Assembly (NCBI GenBank): GCA_032821775.1
Contig: JAVLRN010000001.1
Location: 3,906,001-3,970,000, forward strand
Reading direction: 5' to 3'
DNA from: Sanguinoderma infundibulare
Lineage: Eukaryota > Basidiomycota > Agaricomycetes > Polyporales > Polyporaceae
Length of the DNA: 64,000 bases
Every line of letters begins with the position of its first letter. Positions within the stretch are counted from its first letter, which is position 1. The position numbers were made by a program, and so were the translations under genes. Below, piece after piece: positions 1-11,611 of the stretch. Below the pieces are notes generated by a model. The model was not told the origin of the DNA and did no database searches. It was given only the letters and a program-made list of their open reading frames with translations.

Positions 1-1192
1 TCGCTCGTGACGATGACCTCGGTTGGAAGCAATCGACCGCTTTCAAGAAAGCGTTCTCCATTGATGTTGGCATCGACTTCATTGGCGTCTGGTACGAGCT
101 CAGTAGGTTCTACTTGCCGAAATGCCTCTCATTTAGCTTCCAGGGACACCGTCTCATCTGTCGGTATCATTCCGCACACGCTCCCCTTCACCATGTCAAA
201 CACGGCCATTCGCGTGTTCAGGCACGCGCTGTCGTTGGATGAGCGTCGAGCGCGCTTCAAGGCCAACTTGTACCGGCACGTCACCGAAGAGGCGGTACGG
301 GGGACCCAACCGGGTGACATGCCCAAGTCCGACACCACTTACGCAACCCGCGTGGGTTGGGCCACCCCGAAGAGGGCTGACTCCAAGTTCAAGAAGCGAC
401 TGAACCACGAGCTCGAGTTTGATGCCCAGCAGGCGCGGGAGAACAACACGGATGTTTTGGAGGTTTGGTTCGCCGGCTGCCATGCTGGTAAGCTTTGCAA
501 CATCTTCGTCCGTCGGTTCGTGCAGATCCGCTTATCGTTGAATTTTTTCGACAGATATCGGAGGCGGCTCCGTCGCCGACGACACGCCGCACACCCTCTC
601 CCGCATCCCGCTCCGCTGGATGATTCGCGAGTGCTTCAAGGCGGACACCGGCATCCGGTTCCACGCCGAGCTCCTCAAGAAGATCGGCCTCGACCCGGCC
701 TCGCTTCACCCCATCGTCAAGGACCGCCCGAGCGCGCTGCAACCCGACACTCCCCATTTCAACACCGTCGCCCCCGCTGGCGCCGACTTGAACGAGGAGG
801 AGCACGAAGTGCGCGACGCGCTCTCTCCCATCTACGACCAGCTCGTCCTCGCACCGTGGTGGTGGGTGCTCGAGGTCCTGCCCACACGGGACCGCGTCCA
901 GGGCCCCCCGCCGGAGCGGAAGGAACATCGGGCGCTCACGTAAGTTTCCGTTTCTCTCCATCAATTCCACATTTTGCCACGTCTCGACGGCGGCAGTGTG
1001 TGGACGTGATGCTCACAAGCTGGGTTTGTAAACAGATTGAACCTTGGGCAAGGACGCCTGGTCCCCAAGCACCACAAGCCGTTCTACGTCCACCGCAGCG
1101 TGCGTACTCGCATGCAGGCCAAGGGTCTGCAGGGCGGCACTTACCACCCGAAGGCGCGGTACGGCGACTGCGAGCCCATCTGGATTGATTGA
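1..1192 (+). CDS. DUF2235 family serine-hydrolase-like protein, 3' part (cut by window start)
   Basis: This is the C-terminal part of a DUF2235 protein, the alpha/beta-hydrolase-like family that also includes bacterial Tle1 phospholipases. The substrate of fungal members is not known. Reading begins at base 3. Predicted introns are 92-143, 488-554 and 940-1035, all GT-AG. After splicing the frame carries the family motif GCHADIGGG, followed by the RIPLRWMIRECF segment. It ends in a short basic tail with a TGA at 1190-1192. The GFSRG nucleophile motif would lie before base 1. The next gene downstream is a paralogue in the same orientation with introns at matching places, so the pair arose by tandem duplication. 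No frame damage is seen in the visible part. The family call is firm; the enzymatic activity is inferred. Confidence 0.88.
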
Positions 1193-1738
1193 GGGCCGGT
1201 CAGTGATGCGGGACTTTTTTTTTTTCGCGTCATGCATCGTCGTCGCATTGTTATGTTATGGACGCTACTACTACTACTGGCATCATCGTGTACTTTTCAT
1301 GTATCTCTACGCATAATTCCTGTCCGCGTTTTGTTGTGAGTCACCCGGCGTCGTGCGCCTCTTGAGGCATCGTTTGGTATTTTGGAAGCTGCCAGTGCGC
1401 GCTAACAGCACAGGCGCACTCACTGGACGGAAGTCAGGGAGCTCGCGTTCGGCATCCAAGCCCTCTGTGAGCATATAGGCGTCGTTTGATCAAATTGTAT
1501 GTCGGTACCACTACTCAAGTACTCAAGTGTCCATCCGAATGATTTGCTTTATACCCGGTGCCAGGGTACCGTGAGATTTACCTGCTACATTTGGGAATCC
1601 TGCACAGGAGACCGGGCGCTCCGCAACTGTCTCTCCTAAACCACCACTGCGTCGTGAGTTGCATAGCACAGGTTCGTCACACTCATATAGACCCTCCGCG
1701 CTCTTTTATTAACCATCACCTCCGCTGTTCTCTCCGCA
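1193..1738. other. Intergenic region between the two DUF2235 genes
   Basis: About 550 bases hold the 3' flank of the first DUF2235 gene and the presumed promoter of the second. There is a T-run at 1210-1220. I see no coding sequence or structured RNA. Confidence 0.5.
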
Positions 1739-3616
1739 ATGGCTGCCAACATACCTTCCGACCCTGGACGTGCTGCGCAGAGCACCTCTTCCGTGGTACC
1801 ATCGGCCCTCGTCATCGGATACCGGAATTTCCAGCTGTCGCCCTCGAGCCAGTCAGGGGTCCCCATCATCATTCCCCCGAGCCATCCCTCTCGGACGCTC
1901 GTCCTCTGCTTCGATGGCTTTGGCAACGAGTTCGACAACGCGGGCGCATATGCACGTTTCTTCTTTTAGTACCCCGCTTCTGTGTGTGCACTCGAACTGA
2001 TTCCCGAACGGCGAATCCTAGAACTCGAACGTCTGGAAGTTCTTCAGCTTGCTCAAAAAGGATGATAAACACCAGCAGATGTGCTACTACCACGTTCGTT
2101 CAGCGGCTCGATTGTGCTTGCGATGCGCACGTTTGAGCTCACATATTCGTTGTGCAACGCACAGTCCGGTCTAGGCACGTATGCCGCCCGCGGGGGTAGT
2201 TCCCCCTACCTGGCGAAGGTTGACGTAGCATTGGATGAGATCGTCGGGTGGAACCTCGAGACTCATGTGCAAGACGGTTACAAGTTCCTCATGAAGAACT
2301 GTAAGTCTACATCGCACACCTACCGTCCGGCAGAGCGCTTACGTACGATGGGCAACTTTTACAGACCAAGAGGGCGACAGGATCTGCCTCTTTGGTTTCT
2401 CCCGTGGCGCATACACCGCTCGTGCTCTTGCTGGGATGCTAGACAAAGTCTGTCATTATTTTTCGGTCGAGACGCGCGTACTTGGAAGCAAAGTGTGCTC
2501 ATCGACATTCGTTACTCTTTCAGGTCGGGCTGTTGCCGGCGGGGAACGACCTGCAAGTCCCCTTTGCGTTCAAGATATATGCTCGGGACGACGGCGTTGG
2601 ACTCATGCAAGGCGTTAAGTTCAAGGCGGCGTTCTCCAGCGATGTTTGTGTCGACTTCATTGGCGTCTGGTACGGGCTTCATGGACTGCTGTGTTGCGAC
2701 TGTTGTTCTCACTTGGCGCACAGGGAGACGGTGTCGTTCGTTGGGCTCATACACCATCCATCGCTTCCCTTTGCAAGGTCGCCGAACGCCATTCGTGTGT
2801 TCAGGCAGGCCCTGGGGCTGGACGAGCATCGTGTCGGCTTCCAGCCGTACCACTACCATCAGGCGGTACGTGAGTGCCAAATAAAACCAGATCATTTGAT
2901 TTTGACACTGCTCTTGTTACCCGCGTGGATTTACTCGGCCACAGGAGGGGGCCTTCGGCGGCCAGGATGCCAAGGAAGTATGGTTCATTGGGGCCCACAA
3001 AGGTACACTTTTTCCGCATCTCGCAAGTGTTCACTCGCTATAGTACTGTCGCAGACGTCGGCGGTGGGGCTGTTCCGGACTGCACACCGCACAGCCTCGC
3101 GCGCATCCCGCTCCGCTGGATGATCTGGGAATGCTTTAGGAGCGGCACCGGCATCCAGTTCTACTCCGAGGCGATCAGACACACCGGCATCGACCCGACC
3201 TCGCTATATCCCATCGTCAAGGAGCGTGAACTCACAGCGCTGAAGGCCGCACCCCATCACTTGAGTACCATCGCCCTTCCTCCTCCGGAGTCAAGCGAGG
3301 AGGAGCACGATATGCGGGACGCGCTCGCTCCCATCCACGACCCGCTCGCCGGGTTATCTTTGTGGTGGATACTGGAGTTCGTCCCCATGCGGCAACGCGT
3401 CCAGGGCCCCGCTCCCGCTGGGCAGGGGGCGACCGTGCAGGTGCAACGGAGAAATCTCACGTAAGGTCCCCCGGTCCCGGTCCGCGTTCGTTTTTCAGTT
3501 CGGACGCGCTTCTGACTGTTTGAGCGTACAGAGTGAACTTTTCTCGCGGTCGCGACGTTCCGAAGCACACGCCGTGCTACGCCCACGTGTCTGTGGAGAC
3601 TCGGATGAAGGCGTAA
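1739..3616 (+). CDS. DUF2235 family serine-hydrolase-like protein (second tandem copy)
   Basis: This is a full-length DUF2235 paralogue in about nine exons. The start is the ATG at 1739. The N-terminal family segment TLVLCFDGFGNEFD precedes NSNVWKFFSLLKKDD, SGLGTY, and the nucleophile-elbow motif GFSRGAYTAR (exon 2365-2447). Later exons carry FIGVWETV and WFIGAHKDVGGG, where the first gene has GCHADIGGG, and the frame ends at 3616. Introns with clear GT-AG ends are 2094-2164, 2301-2364, 2448-2523, 2670-2723, 2876-2944, 3003-3054 and 3461-3531. The first intron is odd. Its acceptor is at 2020-2021, but no in-phase GT donor exists after the FDN codons, and only GC dinucleotides (1940 or 1946) keep the frame. 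A GC-AG intron or a lost donor is therefore implied. DGFGN in place of the usual DGTGN is another departure. The gene may be functional or newly decaying. Confidence 0.8.
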
Positions 3617-4039
3617 AATGCGGCGATGCCTGACTGCCACGCAAGGCGCTATGGGGGGGCACAAATAGATGTTTGGGCGGAGGTGTGTGGCTTTGCGCAC
3701 TCTTGAGTCCTTGAGCGTTTTTTTCCACGCCGTGCGCCGTCGCTGTACAACTAGTGTATTATACCCCCACCATCATAGCCTGTACGCATGGCCAAGCGGA
3801 TTCGCGTAAGGTCCGAGTTGAACCTGCTACGCATATTGTATATCTAGCTCAGGTGTTGTCACGGGCTAATTTGTCACTTCCCGCGATTTAAAACGTCAAC
3901 ACGGGGGTTCGATTCCTCTATCACAGAGTACAAAGGTCGGAGCTGGCACGGAAAGAGATGATCATCATTTCTCGCGGATTGTGTCGTATCGTCCGGGGAT
4001 CCGCGTTTGGATTCGGACAGCCGCCTGATCGATCAAAAC
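3617..4039. other. Intergenic region after the DUF2235 pair
   Basis: There is no coding sequence. Bases 3893-3911 resemble a tRNA T-arm (GGGGG-TTCGATT-CCTCT), but no matching acceptor stem or anticodon arm was found. Confidence 0.45.
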
Positions 4040-4245
4040 TGTCGATGTTGTGTCCGAGCCATCACGGCAAAACTCTTGTGCTTTCTTCCAACGATTGGGT
4101 GGATCAGTTACGTGTCCTGTCGTGTTACCGGCCTGGACTGACCTTTTCCTCGCTTTGCGTCTAGAACATCAACCTAATAGTGTTTGGAGCTCGCTCAAGG
4201 ACGATGACAAGACCCAGCAGCTACTTGTATTTAAGGTTCGTACGG
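4040..4245 (+). pseudogene. DUF2235 N-terminal relic
   Basis: A decayed copy of the DUF2235 N-terminus. One frame reads PSHHGKTLVLSSND, matching PSHPSRTLVLCFDG of the copy at 1739. A second frame further on reads NSVWSSLKDDDKTQQL, matching NSNVWKFFSLLKKDDKHQQM. The two pieces are separated by an intron-like stretch ending in gtctag at 4163, in the same relative place as the first intron of the intact paralogue. Nothing resembling the GFSRG or GGG motifs follows. It is therefore a truncated, frame-damaged third member of the tandem array. Confidence 0.65.
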
Positions 4246-4577
4246 CCTCATACTTACCAATGGCTGATGTGAGCAGCTGACCTCTTGCGCAGCGCGACGT
4301 TGGAGAGTACACGCTGACCGCAGTCTGTTGGCCGTGATAAACATGTTCTTGCTCAAGGCATTCGCGCTGGACTGAGAGACCCGCGTCCGGTGCGCGTATG
4401 AGTATCTCGTGGAACACTGTCAGTCTCCGGTGCAACGCGGACCCGTCCTGCGAATTTGAAATTATAACATCCCATTCAACGCGGCGGGGACAGAATCTAG
4501 TAGGTTCCCCTCTTCCGGACGGAATTCACGAGGGCGACGACAGAACTTGGTATTCTCCCAATGGATACCCGGCGATA

Positions 4578-4700
4578 CCTATGCACCCTGCACTCACAGT
4601 ACCCGGAATCTTGTACGCAAATTCCGAAAAGTGTTGACCGTATCATTGGACGCTCGACAACGCTGATATGGCGGACAGTCGAGTGAAGGTTTCATTGGAT
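4578..4700 (+). pseudogene. F-box protein N-terminal relic
   Basis: A short remnant of the F-box family found intact at 39946. The frame starting at 4580 reads MHPALTVPGILY, matching MHPALTVSDIVYEIF. After a frame change, HWTLDNA matches DWTLDNA of the F-box pseudogene at 17720-19137. The rest of the gene is absent. The acyltransferase gene begins (from its 3' end) about 200 bases further on. Confidence 0.6.
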
Positions 4701-4906
4701 TAGAAGTACAAACAGGCGAGACATCGGTCTTTACACCGCTATATACAACATCGCAGGCGCAGGGGCACTTGAAAGGCGTTGAAACGCAAGAAAGCAGACA
4801 TCCAATCGCGGCGAGCACTTTCGTGTCAACCGCCACTTCCCGGGTATGTATGTGACATCTCTCAAAGACAGAAATGCCATAGATCGACATGAAACCCCCC
4901 ACACTC

Positions 4907-6794
4907 TCATAGCTTACCCTTGGACATCACGTCCCCTCCCAGGTAATGGAGCGTCGCCTCTCCACACTCTTTAGTGAGCTCTTCCACATCCTCGGTCTTG
5001 TATGTGTTCCGGTCGGACTCTGCCAAAAGACGGAGTTGGCCACGTTCGGTGGCATTCCCCAGCAATAACACGGCTGAATGGATAGTCATCACTGTCGTCT
5101 CGTCCATGATCATGAGCAACGCGTCCACGTCTGAGGTTGTTGGGGGAAGTGGAGGAGCCTTGGAGGCAGACCATCGTGGGGTGCGCACGGAAAGCGGGTG
5201 CCCTTGAGGAAGAGGGTAACTCGAGGGCCGGATGAGCGACAACTGTAAATTACAGCTCAGACTTTTGAGACCCGGGAGTTGCTGTTAAAGAACGGAACGG
5301 ACGCACCTGTCCTACGCTGGAGACGAAGCTGGCAGGCACGTAGTCGGCGGGCACAGAGTCCCAGTGGGTGGGCATCGGGAGATCGGGCAGCGGTTCGCCT
5401 GTTTTCTCTGCGAGCCAGTGCGTCGCCATGACCACCTTCCGGTGTCTGCTCGACAGCTCTCGGACGTTCGCGATATCGAGCATGAGCGGGTGCGATGCGA
5501 TCTTCTTGAGCTGCTGGCGACAGAGTCGGGCACGATGGAAGAATCGCTCGGGAGACATGAGCGCTGCGTACGGCGGGGCGCCGTCTGCTCGGGGCACGCC
5601 GTCGTCCGTGCGCGACGCGAACGGGGCGGGCATGAACGGGAGCGTGCACTCGTAGAAGCCGCTCGCAAGTGTGACCTGCGCCTCACCTCCTTTCTTGCGC
5701 CAGTCCGCGTCCATGTATGGGCGGACGTTGATGGCACCGAAGAAGTGCATGGGCTGGCGACGGCGGTACTCCCACTCTTGTTGGGACATATCGCCACGGA
5801 GGTAGCGGCGGTGGAGCATTCGTGTGATGGCGAGCTGGGAGATGACGCACATGACGTCGCCGAAAGTGACGTTGTGCTTGCGACAAGTCGCAAGGATCGC
5901 GTCGGTCTGTGGGACAGAGAAACGGTACTCGACGTGGTCCGTCACGCCGGGAGTGCGGTACGTCTTGTCTGTGATAGTGTAGGGAAGTGTGTGACCGCCC
6001 TGCAGCAAAGCGTGTCAGCTTTTTCACGGTTAGGTGCTGAGAGAGATATTCCTTACTGCCAGCTTTCTCCTCCTGTTGAGGAAGATGATGTGCGCAATAG
6101 CACGACGCCATCTCTGGCGAGCAGCGCCCAGCCTTTTGGTCGGGCTTAGCTCACTGTATGGGAGAGCTATAGCAAGCCTCTCTCCAAGATCGGGGAGCGG
6201 GGCCGGAGGGGAGACTAGAACATCGAAGAAGGTGCGGGCGATGGCTGTCCCCGATATTCCGTCCACGATGACATGCGCAGCCCGGAAGAGAACCTCATAC
6301 TGTCCTGGGCATGCTCCATGCTTGAAAATGAAGAGCCGCGAGATGAGATGGTAGTCATCCATGGGTTTATCGCGCAGAAGCATCCACACGTGCGCCTCGA
6401 CCTCCTCCCTGGACTTGGCGGAGAGGAAGCTGATCTCGTTCGGGTGGTGGTGTGACAATTCGTGCTCAGAGACGACGAATCGAAGGGCGTCTACACCGTT
6501 GGAGTCGTCCATGTGAGCACCGAGGAGGGGGTACCATTGCTTGAGCGTCGCCCAAGCTCTTTTGACATTATCCTCGCTGAAGAAGGCGGCGCCCTTGGCG
6601 CGGTCGGTCTCTTGGACAAGGTAGCGCCAGACTATGTCCCCAGAGCCATTGAAGGCTCGGTCGAAATAGTAGCTCTGTTCGTTCAATCCGAGGGGGCGAG
6701 CATAGGTCTTCCCGGAGGTCGGAGAGGAGCTGAGGAGGGACCAGGACATGGTGAGGGGCGGGGGTGCAGAGGGCGATTCAGAGTCGGGAATCAT
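4907..6794 (-). CDS. CoA-dependent acyltransferase-like (condensation-domain fold) protein
   Basis: Predicted exons on the minus strand are 6794-6057, 5999-5307 and 5242-4907, joined in phase by GT-AG introns of 57 and 64 nt, giving about 588 residues. The HxxxDG catalytic signature of the BAHD / chloramphenicol-acetyltransferase / condensation superfamily appears as AAHVIVDGISG near the end of exon 1. Exon 2 has FGAINVRPYMD, a place where the family usually has a conserved N-x-R segment. I see no DFGWG motif. The ATG at 6794 was chosen because the upstream frame has no ATG before a stop; the ATG at 6749 is an alternative. The protein probably transfers an acyl group to an alcohol or amine, but its substrate cannot be told and there are no biosynthetic neighbours. 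No signal peptide is seen. Confidence 0.72.
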
Positions 6795-7501
6795 GCTAAG
6801 TGGGTAGCGTTGTGGCACGAACGTGGGATCCCCTTTGAAAGGTTTCGGTGCAAACCGGAACTGTTTCGCTTGCCTCTCCACGTCCTTGGCAATGGATGTT
6901 CCCCAATGGGCTCGGACGAGACGGGCTTTCGGAAAACTAGGCGACGCAGCGCGCCGCGCCGGACGTTCGCCAAACGATCACCGCCCGCATACGAGAGGTG
7001 TATTACCTATTCCTACGCCTCCTCTCGCAAGGTACGGGCTAACGAGCGGGATGAGAAAGAATTCAAGACTTCACACTCGGACTCTGCGCTGACCTTGGTC
7101 ATGTGAAATGGCTCGGCAAGGAAACCATTGCTGCTTTGATAATTGAAATTTGACGGCAAGGGCGGCGAGGTGGAAATATTGGATCCTCCATCCGTCATCG
7201 AAAACGCACGACTGGATAGCGCACGATCAACTGCCCAAAAGTTACCTTGTAGGCATGATACGTAGGTACAGCGCAGTCCTACGCCTTTCCGATATTATCC
7301 TTCACCATTAGACTCAAACAACGACTTGTCGGAAGGTAACGCACTTTATGGTCGCCCTTATTTCCCTTTGGCGAACGACATAGGTACGGTTCAGGCCGCA
7401 GTTGGCGGGGCCGTGCATTCATGACGACGGGGTAACGGAGCGAGGTCCGGATGGAGACCCAATTTGTTGAGTGGCTCGGCGTCCAACTGAATGCTAGTGG
7501 T

Positions 7502-7517
7502 CCCCCCCCCCCCCCCC
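7502..7517. repeat. Poly-C tract (16 bases)
   Basis: An uninterrupted run of 16 C. Such a run is length-unstable and may form G-quadruplex or i-motif structures, or may reflect sequencing slippage. Confidence 0.9.
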
Positions 7518-8245
7518 ACTACCGTCCGGGGGACAGAACAGCGCCAGCCGTGAGGCGTGCGGGCCTAGCAGTATTAGCGAATGAGCCGCCAGCGAAGGGT
7601 TTATAAAGACTCGGATAGGTCAACATGCGCTGGGCCAAAACTGTAAAACGGGAAAAAGCCCCGCATTATTACCATTGGGGGCCGCCTTCTGTACGTCCAG
7701 TCAACTGGCGTCAGTACCAGGATTGAAAATTCCATATGACCCAGTGGCCCTGGCACGTACCGTCGGAGTGGGATCGTGACCGTATCGGTGGAAGCCTCTG
7801 GGAGGTCGTCAGGAAAAGCGCTGATACTGGCGGAGGGCGGAAGGCTTCGTGTTCGGGAAATGGTCGGACCTGTGGCCCATCGCCGAATGCATGCTTCTTG
7901 TCTCTCGTTCGTTCCCATCTTCGTTAAGACGGGTTTGGAGTAATGAGCTAGTGGGGATGGAAGACATCAGCGACGTGCAGGATCCAGGCGACTGGATATT
8001 GATATTGCGACCAAGTAGCGCCATGCTTGGTAACCCGGCAGGGCAAAACGCGCGGAACTCCGTGCAGTTCTGAGGAATCTTGTTTCAGTTTCAGTAAGGG
8101 CCGAATAAACACCCTTGCTTCGCTCAACAGAACCCGAAACACACGGATGGCTCCATCGCAACGAGGCGACGCGGGGACAAGGGAGACGGACAAAGCACAA
8201 AAGAGCGCTCACCACCCCGTTGCGACACAAAGACCAAAGACCACT

Positions 8246-8259
8246 GGGGGGGGGGGGGG
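8246..8259. repeat. Poly-G tract (14 bases)
   Basis: An uninterrupted run of 14 G about 220 bases upstream of the start codon at 8478. It is length-unstable and capable of forming a G-quadruplex. Confidence 0.9.
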
Positions 8260-8477
8260 CTACAAAATATCGTCCAAGGACCTCCAAGGACCCTCAACGT
8301 CCACTTCACTTTCGCTCTTGCCCCCCGGCGAACACCTAACCTGCGGAAGAATTGAGCAAGTCTCAAGCCGCTGACGCCACCCAACCTCCGATACATACCA
8401 GACGACCACGGACCACAGACCATCGCGTCGCAGCCCCACTCGTCTGTCGCAAACCACACCGTGCCTCAGCCACGACG

Positions 8478-9142
8478 ATGACATGCTCACATCTCGTCTA
8501 CCTCGCATCCTACGACAACGCCCCGCAAACGAGCGATGACGCGCGCTTCCACTGGGTCCTCCTCATCGCGCCCAAGGACGCGGACACGGCCGGTGCCATG
8601 ACCACGCACATATACCACGCCACCAACCGCGGCGGCACCCGCTGGCGGTTCGAGCACCGCCGCGTCGACTCCGCCCGCTCCCCGCTGATGCTCGGGCGCG
8701 TCCAGTTCGCGTGCATCGACGAAGAGCACTTGGACGACGTCGAGGACGTGCTCAGCAATCCGTGCCTCATCCGTCCCGAGGAGCGGGGCTGGGACTGCGG
8801 GACGTGGGTCAGGGACGCGATCGCGGTCCTCGCACGGGAGTTGTGGCTGAGGCCCAAGCACCTATCCTTGACCGAACGCGAGCTGGACGGTCTCTTCGAG
8901 TTCGCAGAGCGGTTCTCGGAGACGATGTCTCGCAGTCGGGCAGTGGTCGGGTTCAACGAGGCGCCGCCCACGAAGAGGTATCCGGGGCCCAGCCGGTGAG
9001 TACATATCATTACAGCAACCTTACATACAGACCGGCGCGTACTGACGCGACAACCAGGGTCAGCATGCTGAGCCGCTTGTTGAAGAAGCGATGCACGTAC
9101 TTTACATTTTCTAGAGCGATTCCGAGATACCATCCAGTCTGA
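8478..9142 (+). CDS. Small conserved-looking fungal protein with HW...C-W motif, function unknown
   Basis: Two exons (8478-8995 and 9058-9142) are joined across a 62-nt GT-AG intron with a gtgagt donor, giving about 200 residues. Without splicing the frame would end at 8999. The start is the ATG of MTCSHLVYL. The protein has HWVLLIAP near residue 24, YHATN, and then WDCGTWV near residue 100. A buried His followed by a W-x-C-x-x-W motif recalls papain-like NlpC/P60 proteins and an uncharacterised family of small fungal proteins (DUF6914-like), but I cannot confirm either. There is no signal peptide or membrane segment. The second exon is short and basic (LLKKRCTYF). Confidence 0.68.
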
Positions 9143-9200
9143 GCCACATTATACCCCAGCAATAGCGAAAAAAATACCAAGAAAACCCAAAGCGAGGCGC

Positions 9201-10381
9201 CTACGCGACCTCGAGAGGTTTTGTCCACGCCTTGATCCGCTTCCAGCATTTGCGCACCTCCTTCGGCCACGCGCGCTCGACGGAGAGGAAGAGCAGAAAG
9301 TCGTGGCTGAACCGCTCCGGGATCTCGTCCGCGGCGTAAGACGTGACCGACGCGCCTGCGCCCGCAAACTGCGACACCAGACTGGTGATCGACGCGACGA
9401 ACCGCTCGGTCTTGCCGTAGTACACCAGCGTCGGCGGCCACTGCGGGGGCGGCGGGTGGAGAGCGGGAGAGAAGTAAGGCGTGGAGAGCTGGTCGAGGGC
9501 GCGAGGACCGAGCAGGCGCTTTACGTGAGGAACATGGCCTTCGCTGGGCGACGCGCAGCGTGTCAGGGTTCGCCTGCGCGCGTGGAGATAGGACGGATAC
9601 GTACACTGAAAGGTCGCACCAGGGACTGAGCAAGACGATGCCGCCTGGAGAAGGCATGGAGGTGCTTTGGAGCAGATAGCGCTGCAGGGCGAGAGCAAGG
9701 TGGGCTCCTGCCGAGTCGCCGATGAGGATGACCCGCTTCGGTGGGATGTTGAGAGCGTGGAGGATGTGGTGGTACGCAGAGAGCGCCTCGAGGAGTTGGG
9801 TCGGGAAGGGATGGACAGGCTCGTCGTCTCTTTGGCCGACGAGCGAGTACTCGAGCGCTGTGCCCGCAAGTCAACGTGGGTAAGGAGCGGGGAGGGAATT
9901 TGACTCACAAAGAAGGCACGAGCATATCCCTTGCTGTTGGAGCGTCAGGATCGCTGCTGCCTGCGACTAGCTGGACGTACCTCTATGAACCCCCGGGGTA
10001 TGCCTGAACATCGCGTCAAGTTTCTGGTGCATCATCAAACATGTTCGGCCACTCACGAGAACCTCCAGACAAGACGTCCCTCGCGCTCCCCACCGTATAT
10101 CCGCCACCGTGCAACTGCAGACCGACGAGACCCTTTCCTTCGCGAGCGAGAACCAACGTACCGTCCAAGTCGCCGTAACGCCACCAGACGCCATCGACAG
10201 GTTCGAGGCTGGCGCCAGCTTCGTCAGCCCATCCCCTAAGCTCTTCGTTGAGCACATCGTCCGAGGCCGGGGATATCGTTACCTCAGACGTTTGGACGAC
10301 GGGGAGGGCATTCGAAGGGCTCAAAGGCCTGTCGGGGCTATCTCCTCGGATGCGGCCTACGAGTCGGCGTACGGTCTTCAT
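9201..10381 (-). CDS. Alpha/beta hydrolase fold-3 (HSL-type) esterase/lipase-like protein
   Basis: The five-exon model is 10381-10057, 10003-9981, 9933-9909, 9857-9605 and 9543-9201. It gives 322 residues with all phases consistent. Exon 1 contains LHGGGYTVGSARD, the oxyanion-hole HGGG of the hormone-sensitive-lipase family. Two micro-exons (23 and 25 nt) give IPRGFIEQGICSCLLSLEYSL. The next exon has GDSAGAHLALAL with the nucleophile Ser, and PWCDLS. The last exon has LVYYGKTERFV for the acid residue and RFSHDFLLF for the catalytic His. Such fungal proteins include steryl-acetate hydrolases and other esterases; the substrate here is unknown. The ATG at 10381 closes a complete model, but a further upstream exon cannot be excluded. 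Confidence 0.82.
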
Positions 10382-11611
10382 GACTTCGGCCAGGGTGGAC
10401 TTGCAAGGGTTGCTCTCAGTCTCAAGCGGCCAAGTGGTCAGGGAAGTGGAAGTCGTGCAAGACGTGTGCCGTGAAGCAAGTCGCGAAAAGGTTGCAGAAG
10501 CTGCGGTTTTAAGCGGCCGCGAGGCAAATGCACCAAGTTGTCGTGAAGGTTCAGCGAAAGCAGAATAGCATTGCCAGTCACGGTCTAGAACATAGATAGC
10601 ATACAGGGAGGAACAGGCGTGCTGAAACGAGCAGACCAGGGGGTGGGGGCTGGATGGGGGCATGTACGAATCACCGGCTCTGCTTCTCCAGCGCATGCAG
10701 TGAGCCGACCAGAGGAGCGCGACCCGTGTTTGCACAGGCTGAGCACTGAGACATCCGGTCGCTGTCCGCCCTGTTTTGGCACAGACCAGCCATCGAACTC
10801 TGCCCGAGAGCGAGTCGGTCGGCCTGCAATTTGACGTGAGGTGCGTTGGAGAGAAAAAACCGGCTCGCCGTCGTAAGCGAGTCCAGTCCTCCGGGCGTCT
10901 GCCCCACGTGGCTGCGCACGCAACGTCCGCAACGTCGGACACGGTCGATGCGATGTCGGACAACATCCTCCAACCTTCAAAGTGGCCAGACGGCCCATGA
11001 GAACCATTGGTCATGTCCACTGCGTACAACTCGCCGCAGGGCACGGCAATTCAACCTCCAGTCGCGTCGCATAGCAACCCAGACTTTCATCGCATCGGCC
11101 AACACTCACATCTCACCTCCCGACGAGGGCCACCGCTGCCAACCTTCGACTTAACCCCCAGCAGTCGTACGAGCACGGTGCGCCCGAAACGCTTCTCCTC
11201 AGCATGCGCAGCGAATCTTATCCACACTTCCCAGGCATAAAACGCGAAATCTCCCGACTTTCCGAACTCGCGATGCGGAAATCCTAATGCGTTGGGAACT
11301 TTTCCCTCCGAATCGGCCACAGACGCAGCGCACCGAAGCGCGTTGTGGCTGTCTGCGACGTGATACGAGGTTGGCCCACCCTATGACCGTCTGTGGCGTG
11401 AAGCTTATTCTCATAATCTGACGAATGCTCGCAGTAGAATATATATCTATCGTTCGAGCAATGGACCATCCGACTTTGCACGCTCACCGGACCACCCATC
11501 GCCCCGCATCCACCATTCACCGCCCCACATCCACCATCCGCCGCTAGGCTCACCCACCATCCGCCATCCTCCTTCAGACTCACTCGCCTTCCATCCCGGC
11601 TGCACATCGGG
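10382..11611. other. Divergent intergenic region
   Basis: About 1.2 kb between the hydrolase (-) and the DUF6593-like gene (+). No coding or RNA feature is supportable. The part before 11611 is rich in short CCACC/CATCC repeats, especially 11485-11575. Confidence 0.5.

Larger units (their letters stand above)
6795..8477. other. Divergent intergenic region with long C and G runs
   Basis: About 1.7 kb lie between the divergently transcribed acyltransferase and the small gene at 8478, so both promoters should be here. It contains a 16-base C run and a 14-base G run. I found no supportable coding sequence. Confidence 0.5.

Noticed and set aside
3880..3925. tRNA-like T-arm (GGGGG-TTCGATT-CCTCT)
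   Set aside because: Two of five stem pairs are G-U, and no acceptor stem, D-arm or anticodon arm could be fitted upstream.
5254..6149. Long antisense frames across the acyltransferase
   Set aside because: Shadows of the GC-rich coding strand; the acyltransferase exons explain the region fully.
9574..9604. 31-nt intron in the alpha/beta hydrolase gene
   Set aside because: A downstream acceptor (cgcccag) gives a normal 61-nt intron in the same phase with a CTGAC branch-like site and a better protein join.
9961..9980. 20-nt intron in the alpha/beta hydrolase gene
   Set aside because: Too short; using the later acceptor ccaacag gives 47 nt with a CCTGAC branch-like site and keeps the conserved IPRG...SLEYSL sequence.
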